Part shown: positions 7,666 through 14,875 of the stretch, piece after piece
How positions within the stretch are numbered: position 1 is the stretch's first letter
Layout: each line of letters begins with the position of its first letter
NCBI GenBank assembly: GCA_034519525.1
Contig: JAXHOJ010000051.1
Location: 62,001-126,000, forward strand
Source: Gemmobacter sp034519525
GTDB taxonomy: Bacteria > Pseudomonadota > Alphaproteobacteria > Rhodobacterales > Rhodobacteraceae
DNA length: 64,000 bases
Direction of reading: 5' to 3'
The notes under the pieces: model-generated
What the model saw: only the letters and a program-made list of their open reading frames with translations
Told to the model about the DNA's origin: nothing
The model's database searches: none
Made by a program: the position numbers and the translations under genes

Positions 7666-9045
7666 TCACCCTCCCCTCCGCATCCTCCACGCCTCGAACT
7701 GGCTCCTCCTGATCCCGAACCGCAGCGCGTTCCCCTCATGCAGGTTCGCAACCTCGGCATCGACGATCGCTTGCAACTGCACCAGCACCTCCGGCTCGAT
7801 GTCACCGGGGACATGGTCGCGCATGTCCGCATGACCCTCCACCACGATGTCGCGCACCACCTCCCGGATCTGGTTGCGATAGCGCAGCCGCAGCGGGTCC
7901 GGTTCGGGCAGCGACTTCACGATGGCGGCGTAGCGCTGACAGGAACGCTCATAGGCGGCGAGGTAGACATCGGCGAGCAACTCGGTGCGGTTCAACTCGT
8001 AGACCGCCTGTGTGCCCCGGAAATACGGCGGCGCGGGCATGTCGATGAACGACAGCGGCGACAGGTTGTGCTTGATCAGCGGGATGTTCGCCCCCAGGCG
8101 CGACACGCGCTTGTTCACATCCTCGAACGGCTGAAGGTAGGGGATGTGGACCATCAGGAAGAACGAGGTCTCGAACGGGTCTGTGATCTGGTCGGCCTTG
8201 TCCAGGATCGACTGGAAGTTCGCCTCGATCCGCTGTGGAATGGCAAGCGGGGTATAGACGCTGCCGCCGATATCGACCGGACGACGGCGCAGTCGACCCG
8301 AGGCTGCAGGATCGGTCATCAGGTTTTCCGACAAGAGCGCGTGCAGGTTCAGGAAGGTATAGCTGTCATAGCCGATTTCGTCAGGCGCATCGGCGATCAG
8401 CTCGATCGCCGCCTTGTGGTTCAGGATCATCTGCGCCTCGATCAGATCCTTACCTGCGGCGGCCGTGCCGAAACGGATCAGGTTTTCGGTGTCGAGACGG
8501 CTGTAGGTATTGCCCTCCAGCTTCGAGGATGCCCAGGAGAGGTCGATCATCAGACGGCCGATCACGTCGCGCAGATGAGTGCCAGCCGGGCGGGTGCTGT
8601 CGCCAGTCCTGCCCATGTCGTGCAGCTGGCTGCGCAAGTCCTGGGGGAGGTAGAAGGTCTGGTTCGGAATGTAGCTGTCGAGGAAGTCCTGGTTGTAGGT
8701 GACAGGACGCTTGGCGATGACGGGTTGCGAGACGAGTTCCAGCACGGTGCGACCGGCCGGTGACAAGGTGATCCCAGCTTCATCTGCGGCCACGACAGGC
8801 TCTGTCCGCCGATAGGTGATCGCAACGCTGCGACCTTGCTTGAGGATGCGCCCTTCAGCTTCCAGCGCGCCGAGGTGCCGTTGCAGGGTGCGACGGTTGA
8901 CGGGCGATCTCTGTTCGGTGAGGCGTTCCATGATCTGATTGATCGACAGGGGGCTCTGATCGACGGGGAGCACATCGAGAAGCGTTTTGCGGATGTCCTT
9001 TTCAGCCGTCATTTCTGAGGTCACCTGTGATGCTGGTGCGCTCAT
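7666..9045 (-). CDS. Fic-domain protein with winged-helix N-terminus
   Basis: A 459-aa protein. Residues about 10-85 form a winged helix (LSINQIMERLTEQRSPVNRRTLQRHL). A Fic region follows with an inhibitory-helix motif SSKLEGN near residue 172, matching the (S/T)xxxE(G/N) rule of self-inhibited Fic proteins. The catalytic loop near residue 305 reads QPFEDVNKRVSRL where active Fic enzymes have HPFxxGNGRxxR, so the catalytic His is Gln and the first Gly is Val. AMPylation may therefore be absent or altered. ATG 9045 is used; ATG 9012, preceded by CAGGTGA, is an alternative. Five 12-bp iterons lie immediately upstream, so the winged helix may bind its own promoter. Minus strand, divergent from the HNH gene. 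Confidence 0.85.
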   Translation of the reverse strand: MSAPASQVTSEMTAEKDIRKTLLDVLPVDQSPLSINQIMERLTEQRSPVNRRTLQRHLGALEAEGRILKQGRSVAITYRRTEPVVAADEAGITLSPAGRTVLELVSQPVIAKRPVTYNQDFLDSYIPNQTFYLPQDLRSQLHDMGRTGDSTRPAGTHLRDVIGRLMIDLSWASSKLEGNTYSRLDTENLIRFGTAAAGKDLIEAQMILNHKAAIELIADAPDEIGYDSYTFLNLHALLSENLMTDPAASGRLRRRPVDIGGSVYTPLAIPQRIEANFQSILDKADQITDPFETSFFLMVHIPYLQPFEDVNKRVSRLGANIPLIKHNLSPLSFIDMPAPPYFRGTQAVYELNRTELLADVYLAAYERSCQRYAAIVKSLPEPDPLRLRYRNQIREVVRDIVVEGHADMRDHVPGDIEPEVLVQLQAIVDAEVANLHEGNALRFGIRRSQFEAWRMRRGG

Positions 9046-9103
9046 GTCGCGCTGTCTGTCGCGCAAATGTCGCGGAATCTGTCGCTCTTTTTGTCGCGCA
9101 ATC
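9045..9103. repeat. five tandem 11-12-bp iterons upstream of fic
   Basis: TGTCGCG-like units start at 9045, 9057, 9068, 9080 and 9092 (steps of 12, 11, 12 and 12 bp), close to one helical turn. Every unit keeps TGTCGC and the remaining 4-6 bp vary. The phasing places all sites on one face of the DNA, typical for co-operative binding by a repressor. Confidence 0.75.
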
Positions 9104-9219
9104 GCTGGCGCGCTGTCAATCAGATCTGGGCGATTTGGCTTCGAAGAAATTTCGCCATCCCATCCGACGAAACGCTTCTCCGGGCTTACAGACCATCATC
9201 ATAACCGGAGATGACCCTG

Positions 9220-9705
9220 ATGCTTACCCAGAAACGTCTGCGCGAAATCCTGCACTACGATCCCCAGACCGGGATATTCACCTTCGTCAAAGGTCGCCGA
9301 AAGGGGAGGATCGCGGGTGCACGGCATGACGCGCGCGGTCTGCTCAAGGTGTCGATCGACAACCAGCGCCATCTGCTGCATCGGCTTGCATGGTTGTGGA
9401 TGACAGGGGCGCTGCCGCGGTGGAATGTCGAGCACATCAACGGCGACCGCTCGGACAATCGCTGGGCGAACCTGCGGCAGGGGGAGCGCGACCTGAAGCT
9501 GGAGCATCGCGGGCCCCTGCGTGAGCCGACCTGCATCAAGGGTGTCTGGCAGGTCGAGGATCGTTTCGAGGCGATGGTGGAGATCGCGGGTGTCACGATG
9601 AACCTTGGCAGCTTCGCGACGGCCGATGAGGCGGGGGATGCGATCGCGCGGGTGCATCAGCGGGCGCGTGATCGTCGGGCGAAGGAGGCGCGACAGATCG
9701 CCTGA
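9220..9705 (+). CDS. HNH endonuclease with AP2-like C-terminus
   Basis: A 161-aa phage-type homing-endonuclease-like protein. Residues about 50-90 carry the HNH core (LHRLAWLWMTG...VEHINGDRSDNRWANLR), in which HxxGD-x-N-N fits the HNH_3 family. The C-terminal third (IKGVWQVEDRFEAMVEIAGVTMNLGSFATADEAGDAI) looks like an AP2 DNA-binding domain, a common partner of such HNH domains. The second of two nearby ATGs was chosen because GGAG is 9 nt upstream of it and only 1 nt from the first. It stands alone on its strand, divergent from fic. It probably nicks or cuts a specific site; mobility or interference with invaders are both possible. Confidence 0.85.
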   Translation: MLTQKRLREILHYDPQTGIFTFVKGRRKGRIAGARHDARGLLKVSIDNQRHLLHRLAWLWMTGALPRWNVEHINGDRSDNRWANLRQGERDLKLEHRGPLREPTCIKGVWQVEDRFEAMVEIAGVTMNLGSFATADEAGDAIARVHQRARDRRAKEARQIA

Positions 9706-9706
9706 A

Positions 9707-9908
9707 AAGTTGACAGCACAGCTCCGGCGTCAACTTTTCTCGTGAAAATCTGCCCACAAGTTAACTTTTCGTCAACTTTTTGGCCTTTCCTGTCAACCAA
9801 ACGGCCGGGTTATGGACAGATCTGGTTGCGGATTGGTTGACGAAGTTGACGCCGGTCAACGTGAAGCCCCTTATTTCATTGGGGTTTCCGCGGCTCAGGT
9901 TGACATTT
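9707..9908. repeat. cluster of eight GTCAAC/GTTGAC motifs
   Basis: The hexamer occurs as GTTGAC at 9709, 9836, 9845 and 9899 and as GTCAAC at 9729, 9771, 9792 and 9855, with a near-copy GTTAAC at 9760. Several are extended to GTCAACTTTTC. About 0.1 would be expected by chance in 200 bp. No gene is present. The arrangement suggests an iteron field for a DNA-binding or replication-initiation protein, but none is identified here. Confidence 0.7.
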
Positions 9909-10088
9909 CTTTACATTTTGACCGCCGAAACGCGATTTTCCTCGCGCGACCCACCGAGAGACGGATCGCAGGACGGCCTCAGGCAATCGAAATCCGCATG
10001 GAACGGATCGTCCGCGGAACGGCCGCTCAGGTTGCGGATCGCGACCAGGACGATGAGGATCACCATCCGATGCGACGGCGTCGCTAAA

Positions 10089-10208
10089 ACCGGAGACAGG
10101 TCCACAAGATGATCATCTCGATCCGTCTCCCCTTATACCATATAGCTTTCTTCATGGTTTCAGTTGCTTGCATATAGGGGAGACGGATCGGGATATGGCT
10201 GTCTCCGG
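10089..10208. repeat. two nested inverted repeats (possible large cruciform)
   Basis: Outer arms CCGGAGACAG (10089) and CTGTCTCCGG (10199-10208) enclose inner arms CGATCCGTCTCCCCT (about 10118) and AGGGGAGACGGATCG (10176-10190). Both pairs match perfectly. They share the GGAGAC core, so the pieces may also be alternative sites for one protein. No open frame covers the structure. Confidence 0.7.
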
Positions 10209-10561
10209 GTCCATATGCGCGGCACAAACCAAAACACGCAGGGGGCGCTCACAGGCAGCGTTCTCGGTTCGACCGCACTCGCACACCAGAAAGACCACGG
10301 ATGCAGCTCAGCGGTCGCCCTATGAAGCCTGTGACGGTCATATGGTCGCAACCTTCGGTCGGGTCGCTGTCTGCCGGTGACGATCACGACTGAAAGCGTC
10401 GGATCGCGGGTGTGGAGCACTGGCGCGCCTGCCGGTCTGTGTCGCCGCGCGCGATCCTGCCTGGGCGCTCCACTGGCTCTGTGATGAGGTGGTTCGAGGA
10501 CGGCCTTGCTACCTCATCTCCGCATCGTATATACCGATCCACATACGAAAGGAAGAAGGCC
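10209..10561. other. leader region of the toxin-antitoxin pair, no gene seen
   Basis: About 350 bp between the inverted repeats and the antitoxin gene hold no frame I can support. The segment probably contains the promoter of the AbrB/Doc pair. A strong AAAGGAAG ribosome site directly precedes the antitoxin ATG. Confidence 0.4.
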
Positions 10562-10786
10562 ATGATCGAAACCAAGATCCGCAAGGTTGGAAATTCGGCG
10601 GTGATGACGCTGACCACCGAGATGCTCGCGATGCTCGATGCCAAGGAGGGCGACACGCTCTATGTCGTGCGCACCGATGATGGCGGTCTGAAGCTGATGG
10701 CAGAAGACCCGGAACTGAAGGCCGCGCTCGCCGCCGCCGAGATCGTCATGGATGAAAACCGCGACCTGCTGCAGGCACTGGCATGA
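10562..10786 (+). CDS. AbrB/MazE-type antitoxin
   Basis: A 74-aa protein starting with the SpoVT-AbrB swapped-hairpin signature (IRKVGNSAVMTLTTEML...AKEGDTLYVVR) and ending in a helical toxin-binding tail (ELKAALAAAEIVMDENRDLLQALA). It should bind its own promoter as a dimer and neutralise the Doc toxin through the tail. The start is fixed by AAAGGAAG upstream, although the frame is open further. The stop overlaps the doc start by 4 bp (ATGA), which gives coupled translation. Pairing an AbrB-type rather than a Phd-type antitoxin with Doc is common in alphaproteobacteria. Confidence 0.92.
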   Translation: MIETKIRKVGNSAVMTLTTEMLAMLDAKEGDTLYVVRTDDGGLKLMAEDPELKAALAAAEIVMDENRDLLQALA

Positions 10787-11181
10787 CCGACTGGATATGG
10801 GTGCCACACAGAGCCCTGACGGCCATTCATGACCGTCAGATCTCGCGTCATGGCGGCGCGGTCGGCATGCGCGATCCCGCACTTCTGGAGATGGGTTGTG
10901 CGCGGGCAATGAACCTGGCTGCCTATAGTGATCCCGATGTTTTCGAGATCGCGGCTGCCTATGCCTTCGGGATCGCCAAAGCCCATGCTTTCGTCGACGG
11001 CAACAAACGCACGGCTTTCGTCGCCTGCTTCACCTTCCTGCGACTGAACGGCCGCAACCTGCGGCCGGACCCGAAGGAGGGGGTGCGGATGATGGAAGAG
11101 CTGGCGTCCAGTGTCGTCAGCGAGGCGAGCTTCGCCAGCTGGCTGCGGGCGATGGCACAGAAGTCAGCCAGCGAAGCCTGA
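10783..11181 (+). CDS. doc: Doc (death-on-curing) toxin
   Basis: A 132-aa Fic/Doc-fold toxin with an intact catalytic motif HAFVDGNKRTAF (H68), differing from AMPylating Fic proteins by lacking the second Gly, as in Doc kinases. Doc of phage P1 phosphorylates EF-Tu and stops translation; the same target is inferred here. The N-terminal ISRHGG-VGMRDPALLE block is also typical of the family. It is translated from ATGA overlapping the antitoxin stop. The pair probably stabilises the element in its host. Confidence 0.93.
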   Translation: MTDWIWVPHRALTAIHDRQISRHGGAVGMRDPALLEMGCARAMNLAAYSDPDVFEIAAAYAFGIAKAHAFVDGNKRTAFVACFTFLRLNGRNLRPDPKEGVRMMEELASSVVSEASFASWLRAMAQKSASEA

Positions 11182-11253
11182 GCTTCTTGACCCTGTGACC
11201 GGCGATGATGTGCGCCGGTCGCTTTTCGCGACGCCCAGCCTCATCAAATCAGA

Positions 11254-11705
11254 TCACTCCGCCGGTTCGGTATCGACCGCCTCCAGATCGACCGACAAGG
11301 CCAACGCCTCTGCCTTGCCCTCGAACTCCAGCGATATCGACTTGGTCGCCTTCGCTCCCAGAGATTTCAGCGCCTCCACCTGAGACAGCACGTTACCGCG
11401 ACCGCGCGACAGCTGCCCGAGCGCGTTCTCATACCCGATATCAGCTTGTCATTCTCGGTCTTCCGTTCGGTCGCGAGTGTCTCTGCGCGATCCGCGCGGC
11501 TCAGCGCCTCACGCAGCTGCTGATCTCGCTCGGCAATCATGGCTGAAAGGCGCTCAGTTTCATTCGCATCTCCGGTGGCGCGCATGCGGCGCAGCACCAT
11601 GACGAGGAGGAGAACCATGACAGCGGCGCCGATGATCAGGCCGAGCTCGATCGGGTTCTGCACCTTGAGCCAGGCAAGGAAGGTCTGAAAGCTGCTGGTA
11701 TCCAT
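11254..11705 (-). pseudogene. membrane-anchored coiled-coil protein, RmuC-like, frameshifted
   Basis: The N-terminus has a transmembrane helix (ELGLIIGAAVMVLLLVMVLRR) followed by a coiled coil (ERLSAMIAERDQQLREALSRADRAETLATERKTEND). Near 11435 the frame runs into an unrelated tail, while another frame continues as YENALGQLSRGRGNVLSQVEALKSLGAKATKSI and stops at 11254. The GRGN...Q-E-LK-LGAKATKS tail resembles the C-terminus of RmuC proteins, but the central nuclease-like domain (about 250 aa) is absent. Either a shrunken RmuC relative with one indel, or a small structural protein. The ATG was chosen from AGGA 7 nt upstream. Confidence 0.5.
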
Positions 11706-12078
11706 CTGGTCCTGCTGGAAATGACATCGACATTTCACGGCAGTGGCGCATCACTCTGCGGCTATTTCAAGCCAGGATCGTGAGCGGTCGACGTCAAGCA
11801 ACCACAGCGCGCTCCGATCCTCAATGCACGGACATCAGGCTTCTCAGCCGAGGCTGATGCACGTCTGGCTGCGGCTGCATCTGTTCAGCTGCCAACATCG
11901 CACAGGCGTCGCCGCATCTGAAGCCAGCCGCAACCTGATTGTCGTGGATATCGCTTGCATGGTGCGGCGAAATGCACGACTATGCTAATAGTCCATATAT
12001 AGCTATTAGCATAATTCACGGCTGCATTCTGGACAAACCCGCCGTAAATCATCACCCCCTGACCGGACCCCTTACACC
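11706..12078. other. intergenic region before the serine recombinase
   Basis: No frame here has support. The region holds the strong inverted repeat at 11981-12013 and presumably the promoter of the recombinase gene. Confidence 0.45.
11981..12013. promoter_or_regulatory. 11-bp inverted repeat upstream of the recombinase
   Basis: TATGCTAATAG and CTATTAGCATA are perfect arms around an 11-nt AT-rich spacer, 66 bp before the recombinase start. AT-richness and length fit an operator or a recombinase binding site. No U-run follows, so terminator function is unlikely. Confidence 0.55.
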
Positions 12079-12999
12079 TTGACGATTAGCAAAGATAACA
12101 GAACCAGAGCAGTGGGTTACATCCGCCTCTCCACCGAGAAACAGGCAGCAGATGACCAGAATTTCGAGAAGCAGGCGCAGAGGATACGAAAAGCCTGCGA
12201 ACGGCGCGGTCTGACCTTGCTGACGATCTGCGAAGACGAGGCATCTGGTGCCGATCCTCTGGGGTCTGTCCGTCGTGAGGGCCTCATCGACGCTGTTTCG
12301 CGCGCTCGTTACGAGCGGGCCGTTCTGGTGATACCGGAGCCAACCCGTCTCTTCAGGAACGTCGAGGCAGCGCGCGATTTTCTGGCTCAGCTTGACGTCC
12401 CGGTCTTTTCGGTGCGCGAGGGACGTTTCCTGAAAGCCCCCGCTCTTCTTCGTGCAATTGCGCGCGGCGAGGCTGCGGTTCATGCGATCAGGCAAGGCAC
12501 GGTCGAGGCTCTTGCCAGGAAGAAAGCTGAAGGTATCGAGTTTTCGAACGCCGAGGTCCGCAAGAAAGCCGCGAAGATATCTGCCAAGGTTCGGACGCAG
12601 AAGTCCGACAGCATCGCCCTGCGCGTCGCCAGTGTCCTTCAGTCTGATCCTGCCTATCGCGATCTTTCCAACCGGGCTCTGGCGGATCTGCTGAACCGTC
12701 AGCGCATCCTCACCGGCTGGAGGCGCCCGTGGACGCAGAACAGCGTCAGGGACATGCGCAAGAAGGCCATGGAATTGATCGAGATGATGGACGAAGTCGA
12801 TAACATGGAAGATGATCTGGATATTGTCCTGGATCAGGCTACCGAGGCTGTTTCGGCAGATATTGTCCCGGTTTCATTGCTAGACAGCGCTGGAAAAGAT
12901 GAAGCTCTTCCGGTCACATCTGCGGAAAACAGCGACCACGCCGAGGAAGATGACGAGATGGCGCAGCTGCGAAAGCTTCCTGGTTTTGGCGTCTTTTGA
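12079..12999 (+). CDS. serine recombinase / resolvase-domain protein
   Basis: A 306-aa protein. The resolvase catalytic domain begins VGYIRLSTEKQ with the nucleophile S18 and continues with EDEASGADP and a partner-arginine region (VIPEPTRLFRNVEAA). Residues about 130-230 resemble the Recombinase domain (LRAIARGEAAVHAIRQGTVEAL..., WTQNSVRDMRKKA). The acidic C-terminal 70 residues are unassigned. It is shorter than the 450-550 aa of large serine integrases. A TTG start is used because no ATG or GTG precedes the catalytic motif. No second attachment site pair was found around it, so it may invert or resolve DNA, or be left from another element. Confidence 0.8.
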   Translation: MTISKDNRTRAVGYIRLSTEKQAADDQNFEKQAQRIRKACERRGLTLLTICEDEASGADPLGSVRREGLIDAVSRARYERAVLVIPEPTRLFRNVEAARDFLAQLDVPVFSVREGRFLKAPALLRAIARGEAAVHAIRQGTVEALARKKAEGIEFSNAEVRKKAAKISAKVRTQKSDSIALRVASVLQSDPAYRDLSNRALADLLNRQRILTGWRRPWTQNSVRDMRKKAMELIEMMDEVDNMEDDLDIVLDQATEAVSADIVPVSLLDSAGKDEALPVTSAENSDHAEEDDEMAQLRKLPGFGVF

Positions 13000-13077
13000 G
13001 ATCGCCTCGACATGCACATGCCGCTGATCTTTGATTTCGATTTCGTTCCAGCCAGATCAGCGACAAACCTGTCCCGG

Positions 13078-13350
13078 TCATGGCTTTCGGAACGGGATCA
13101 CATTGTCGCCGCGCATGAAGGCGAGTGCGCCCTCGGATTCGATGGCTGTGATCGCGGCGTTCAGGGCGTCCTTGTCAGCCTCGAAAAGATCATCCCAGAC
13201 ATGGCTGGTGCCTTCATGATCGACCACTTCCAGCGTCCAGGTCTCGTCGGTTTCAAGGCGGTAGATCTCGATGGAAAAGGGCAATCCATCGACGATGACA
13301 CGCTGGCTCTTGCCGGAATTGACCATGTTCGGCTCGTCATCATCGACCAT
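13078..13350 (-). CDS. hypothetical 90-aa protein
   Basis: A compact, codon-regular gene with a strong GAGGAGA ribosome site before ATG. The product (MVDDDEPNMVNSGKSQRV...GLPFSIEIYRLE...WTLEVVDHEGTSHVWDDLF) alternates beta-like strands and ends in a helix (KDALNAAITAIESEG). It looks like a small globular protein common on rhodobacterial plasmids and prophages. Function is unknown. Confidence 0.65.
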   Translation of the reverse strand: MVDDDEPNMVNSGKSQRVIVDGLPFSIEIYRLETDETWTLEVVDHEGTSHVWDDLFEADKDALNAAITAIESEGALAFMRGDNVIPFRKP

Positions 13351-13777
13351 CGCGGGTCTCCTCAGCTGTCCTGCTGCCCGATTATTTCGCCGGTCGCGAA
13401 ACTGTCAATCGCGGCTGTCGGTTGGTGACTGTCCCGGTCGGAATCGGTTTTCTTATGATGCCGTTCGTATCTGCCAGCTGCAAAACCACAGCGCGCTACA
13501 TCCGGTCCGTCACACATCACCAGGCTCACGCAGAGGCCCCTCTGGCGCGGTCGCATGACTTCCGCGTGGGGTAACAGCGGTCGCGCCGGAAGAGTCGCCA
13601 GTGACTCGCTCCGGCGCTCTCCGTGATGCTGATATTCAGCGCCCGAGAATGGGGAACGGCAGCAGAGCGGGATCGACGGAGACGCGGTCAGAATGTTTGC
13701 CTCCTTCACTGCAGAATCGCCGTCAGTGATCGAGATCGCACCGCCACCATCTTCCTCCGGTTCGTAGATGATCTACT
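13351..13777. other. intergenic region with repeat copy A
   Basis: About 430 bp with no supported gene. A 115-codon minus-strand frame has no domain or ribosome site and looks like chance. Most of the region is repeat copy A (13561-13677). Confidence 0.45.
13561..13677. repeat. dispersed intergenic repeat, copy A
   Basis: It shares with copy B (17399-17531) an opening CCGCG(T)GGGGTA, a middle CGCCAG-GACTC-CTCCG and a 25-base identical end beginning GGAACGGCAGCAGAGCGGGA. Copy C (20581-20682) is more diverged. Not translated in any copy. Confidence 0.6.
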
Positions 13778-14314
13778 CTACGCAGGATTTTTCTTCAGCC
13801 AGTCCTCGAGAGCAATCAGCACGTCTGGGTCGTTGATGCGCGTTCTTCGATGCAGTGCAAACCCCAAGGTGGGGTTCAGCGCCTTGAAGCCGAGTTCCTT
13901 CATGACGGTGCCCGCCATGATCCCACGTCGCGCCATCACGGTGTTGATCTGATCTACGACAGCGGGAACCAGGCATCCATCGACATGGATCACGCCCGAC
14001 GCGGATGTTGGTCTTGTGGTCGGCACCACTGCCGCAGCCGCGGCCGTGTTGGGTGAAGGTGGCGCGGGTATTGTCGCTGGTGTCATGCAGCCTATCGTCG
14101 TCTTGAACGCGTCCCGCTCGGCAGCAGTCGCTCTTGACCAGGCTGATCGCAGCTGATCGAGTGCTGTCTTGGGTTTGCGTAGACCAGCTACGACGAAAGC
14201 CTCGGCTGGGGTCTTGAACTTCCCGGCGAGGTAATCGGTGTGGATGGCGGGATGATCGACGCGGAGGCGCTCGAGGTAATAATGGTTGTCGCGCTTCTGG
14301 AGCTTCTTCGTCAT
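13778..14314 (-). CDS. hypothetical 178-aa protein
   Basis: The N-terminal 60 residues (LERLRVDHPAIHTDYLAGKFKTPAEAFVVAGLRKPKTALDQLRSAWSRAT) look like a small helical domain of the kind found in phage and island proteins that hold a chromosome-partition or terminase-like HTH. A low-complexity Ala/Pro/Thr linker (residues about 78-105) joins it to a C-terminal domain ending in VLIALEDWLKKNPA. No catalytic motif is seen. It sits upstream of the 90-aa gene on the same strand, separated by repeat copy A. Confidence 0.6.
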   Translation of the reverse strand: MTKKLQKRDNHYYLERLRVDHPAIHTDYLAGKFKTPAEAFVVAGLRKPKTALDQLRSAWSRATAAERDAFKTTIGCMTPATIPAPPSPNTAAAAAVVPTTRPTSASGVIHVDGCLVPAVVDQINTVMARRGIMAGTVMKELGFKALNPTLGFALHRRTRINDPDVLIALEDWLKKNPA

Positions 14315-14355
14315 CTGGGTCAGTTTGGGTATCGCGTTGAAGGTGCGTAGATGGT

Positions 14356-14655
14356 CTACCGTCTAGCGCCCGTCTCGCGGTCATGTTCGGTTTGGTCAGT
14401 ATCCACAGCGATCCTGTTCTCGACCGCAATGATCAACGTCGACATCGGCACCGCCAACCCGGCACTGACCGCAGCCAGCGCACTTAGCGACGGCTGGCGT
14501 TTGCCAGTCTCCAGAAACGAGATGAAACGCACCGAGACATCGGCGCGCTCGGCCAGATCCTCCTGGGTCATGCCAGCCGTCTGACGTGCTTCACGCAGCA
14601 CATTGGCAAAGGCGGCGACAAGGGGTTCGTTGCTGCGGTCCATGGAGCGAGCCAT
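14356..14655 (-). CDS. XRE-family HTH regulator
   Basis: A 99-aa protein that is essentially one Cro/CI helix-turn-helix (FANVLREARQTAGMTQEDLAERADVSVRFISFLETGKRQPSLSAL). ATG 14655 was chosen; ATG 14643 is equally possible, while the open frame further upstream is unlikely. It is divergent from the DUF262-DUF1524 gene, and a perfect palindrome lies between them, so it probably controls both itself and that putative restriction gene. This is the usual arrangement for keeping a costly nuclease silent. Confidence 0.85.
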   Translation of the reverse strand: MARSMDRSNEPLVAAFANVLREARQTAGMTQEDLAERADVSVRFISFLETGKRQPSLSALAAVSAGLAVPMSTLIIAVENRIAVDTDQTEHDRETGARR

Positions 14656-14680
14656 TCCGCATGGCTTGACAGCTAACCAC

Positions 14681-14692
14681 GAACAGTTGTTC
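14681..14692. promoter_or_regulatory. palindromic operator candidate
   Basis: GAACAGTTGTTC is a perfect 12-bp palindrome just upstream of the XRE gene, with further GGAAC half-sites at about 14702 and 14731. It lies in the divergent promoter region shared with the DUF262 gene. Confidence 0.5.
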
Positions 14693-14875
14693 TTGTTGCT
14701 TCGGAACGAATTCTGAAAGTGGAACAATTACAACGAGCAAGTCATTATAAGCACTGAACGCAGACCCGCACCGAACCACGCCGACATCCTTCGCGGCCGT
14801 TAACACTTTCTTAACGAAGGTGAACTCAAGGTTGTCCCAGCTACATCATTAGACCGTTCCAGAAGACCGACATTC

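Noticed and set aside
9045..9103. CRISPR array
   Set aside because: Units of 11-12 bp with 4-bp gaps and no spacers or cas genes; they are iterons.
13362..13709. 115-codon minus-strand frame as a gene
   Set aside because: No ribosome site, no domain, and it overlaps intergenic repeat copy A.
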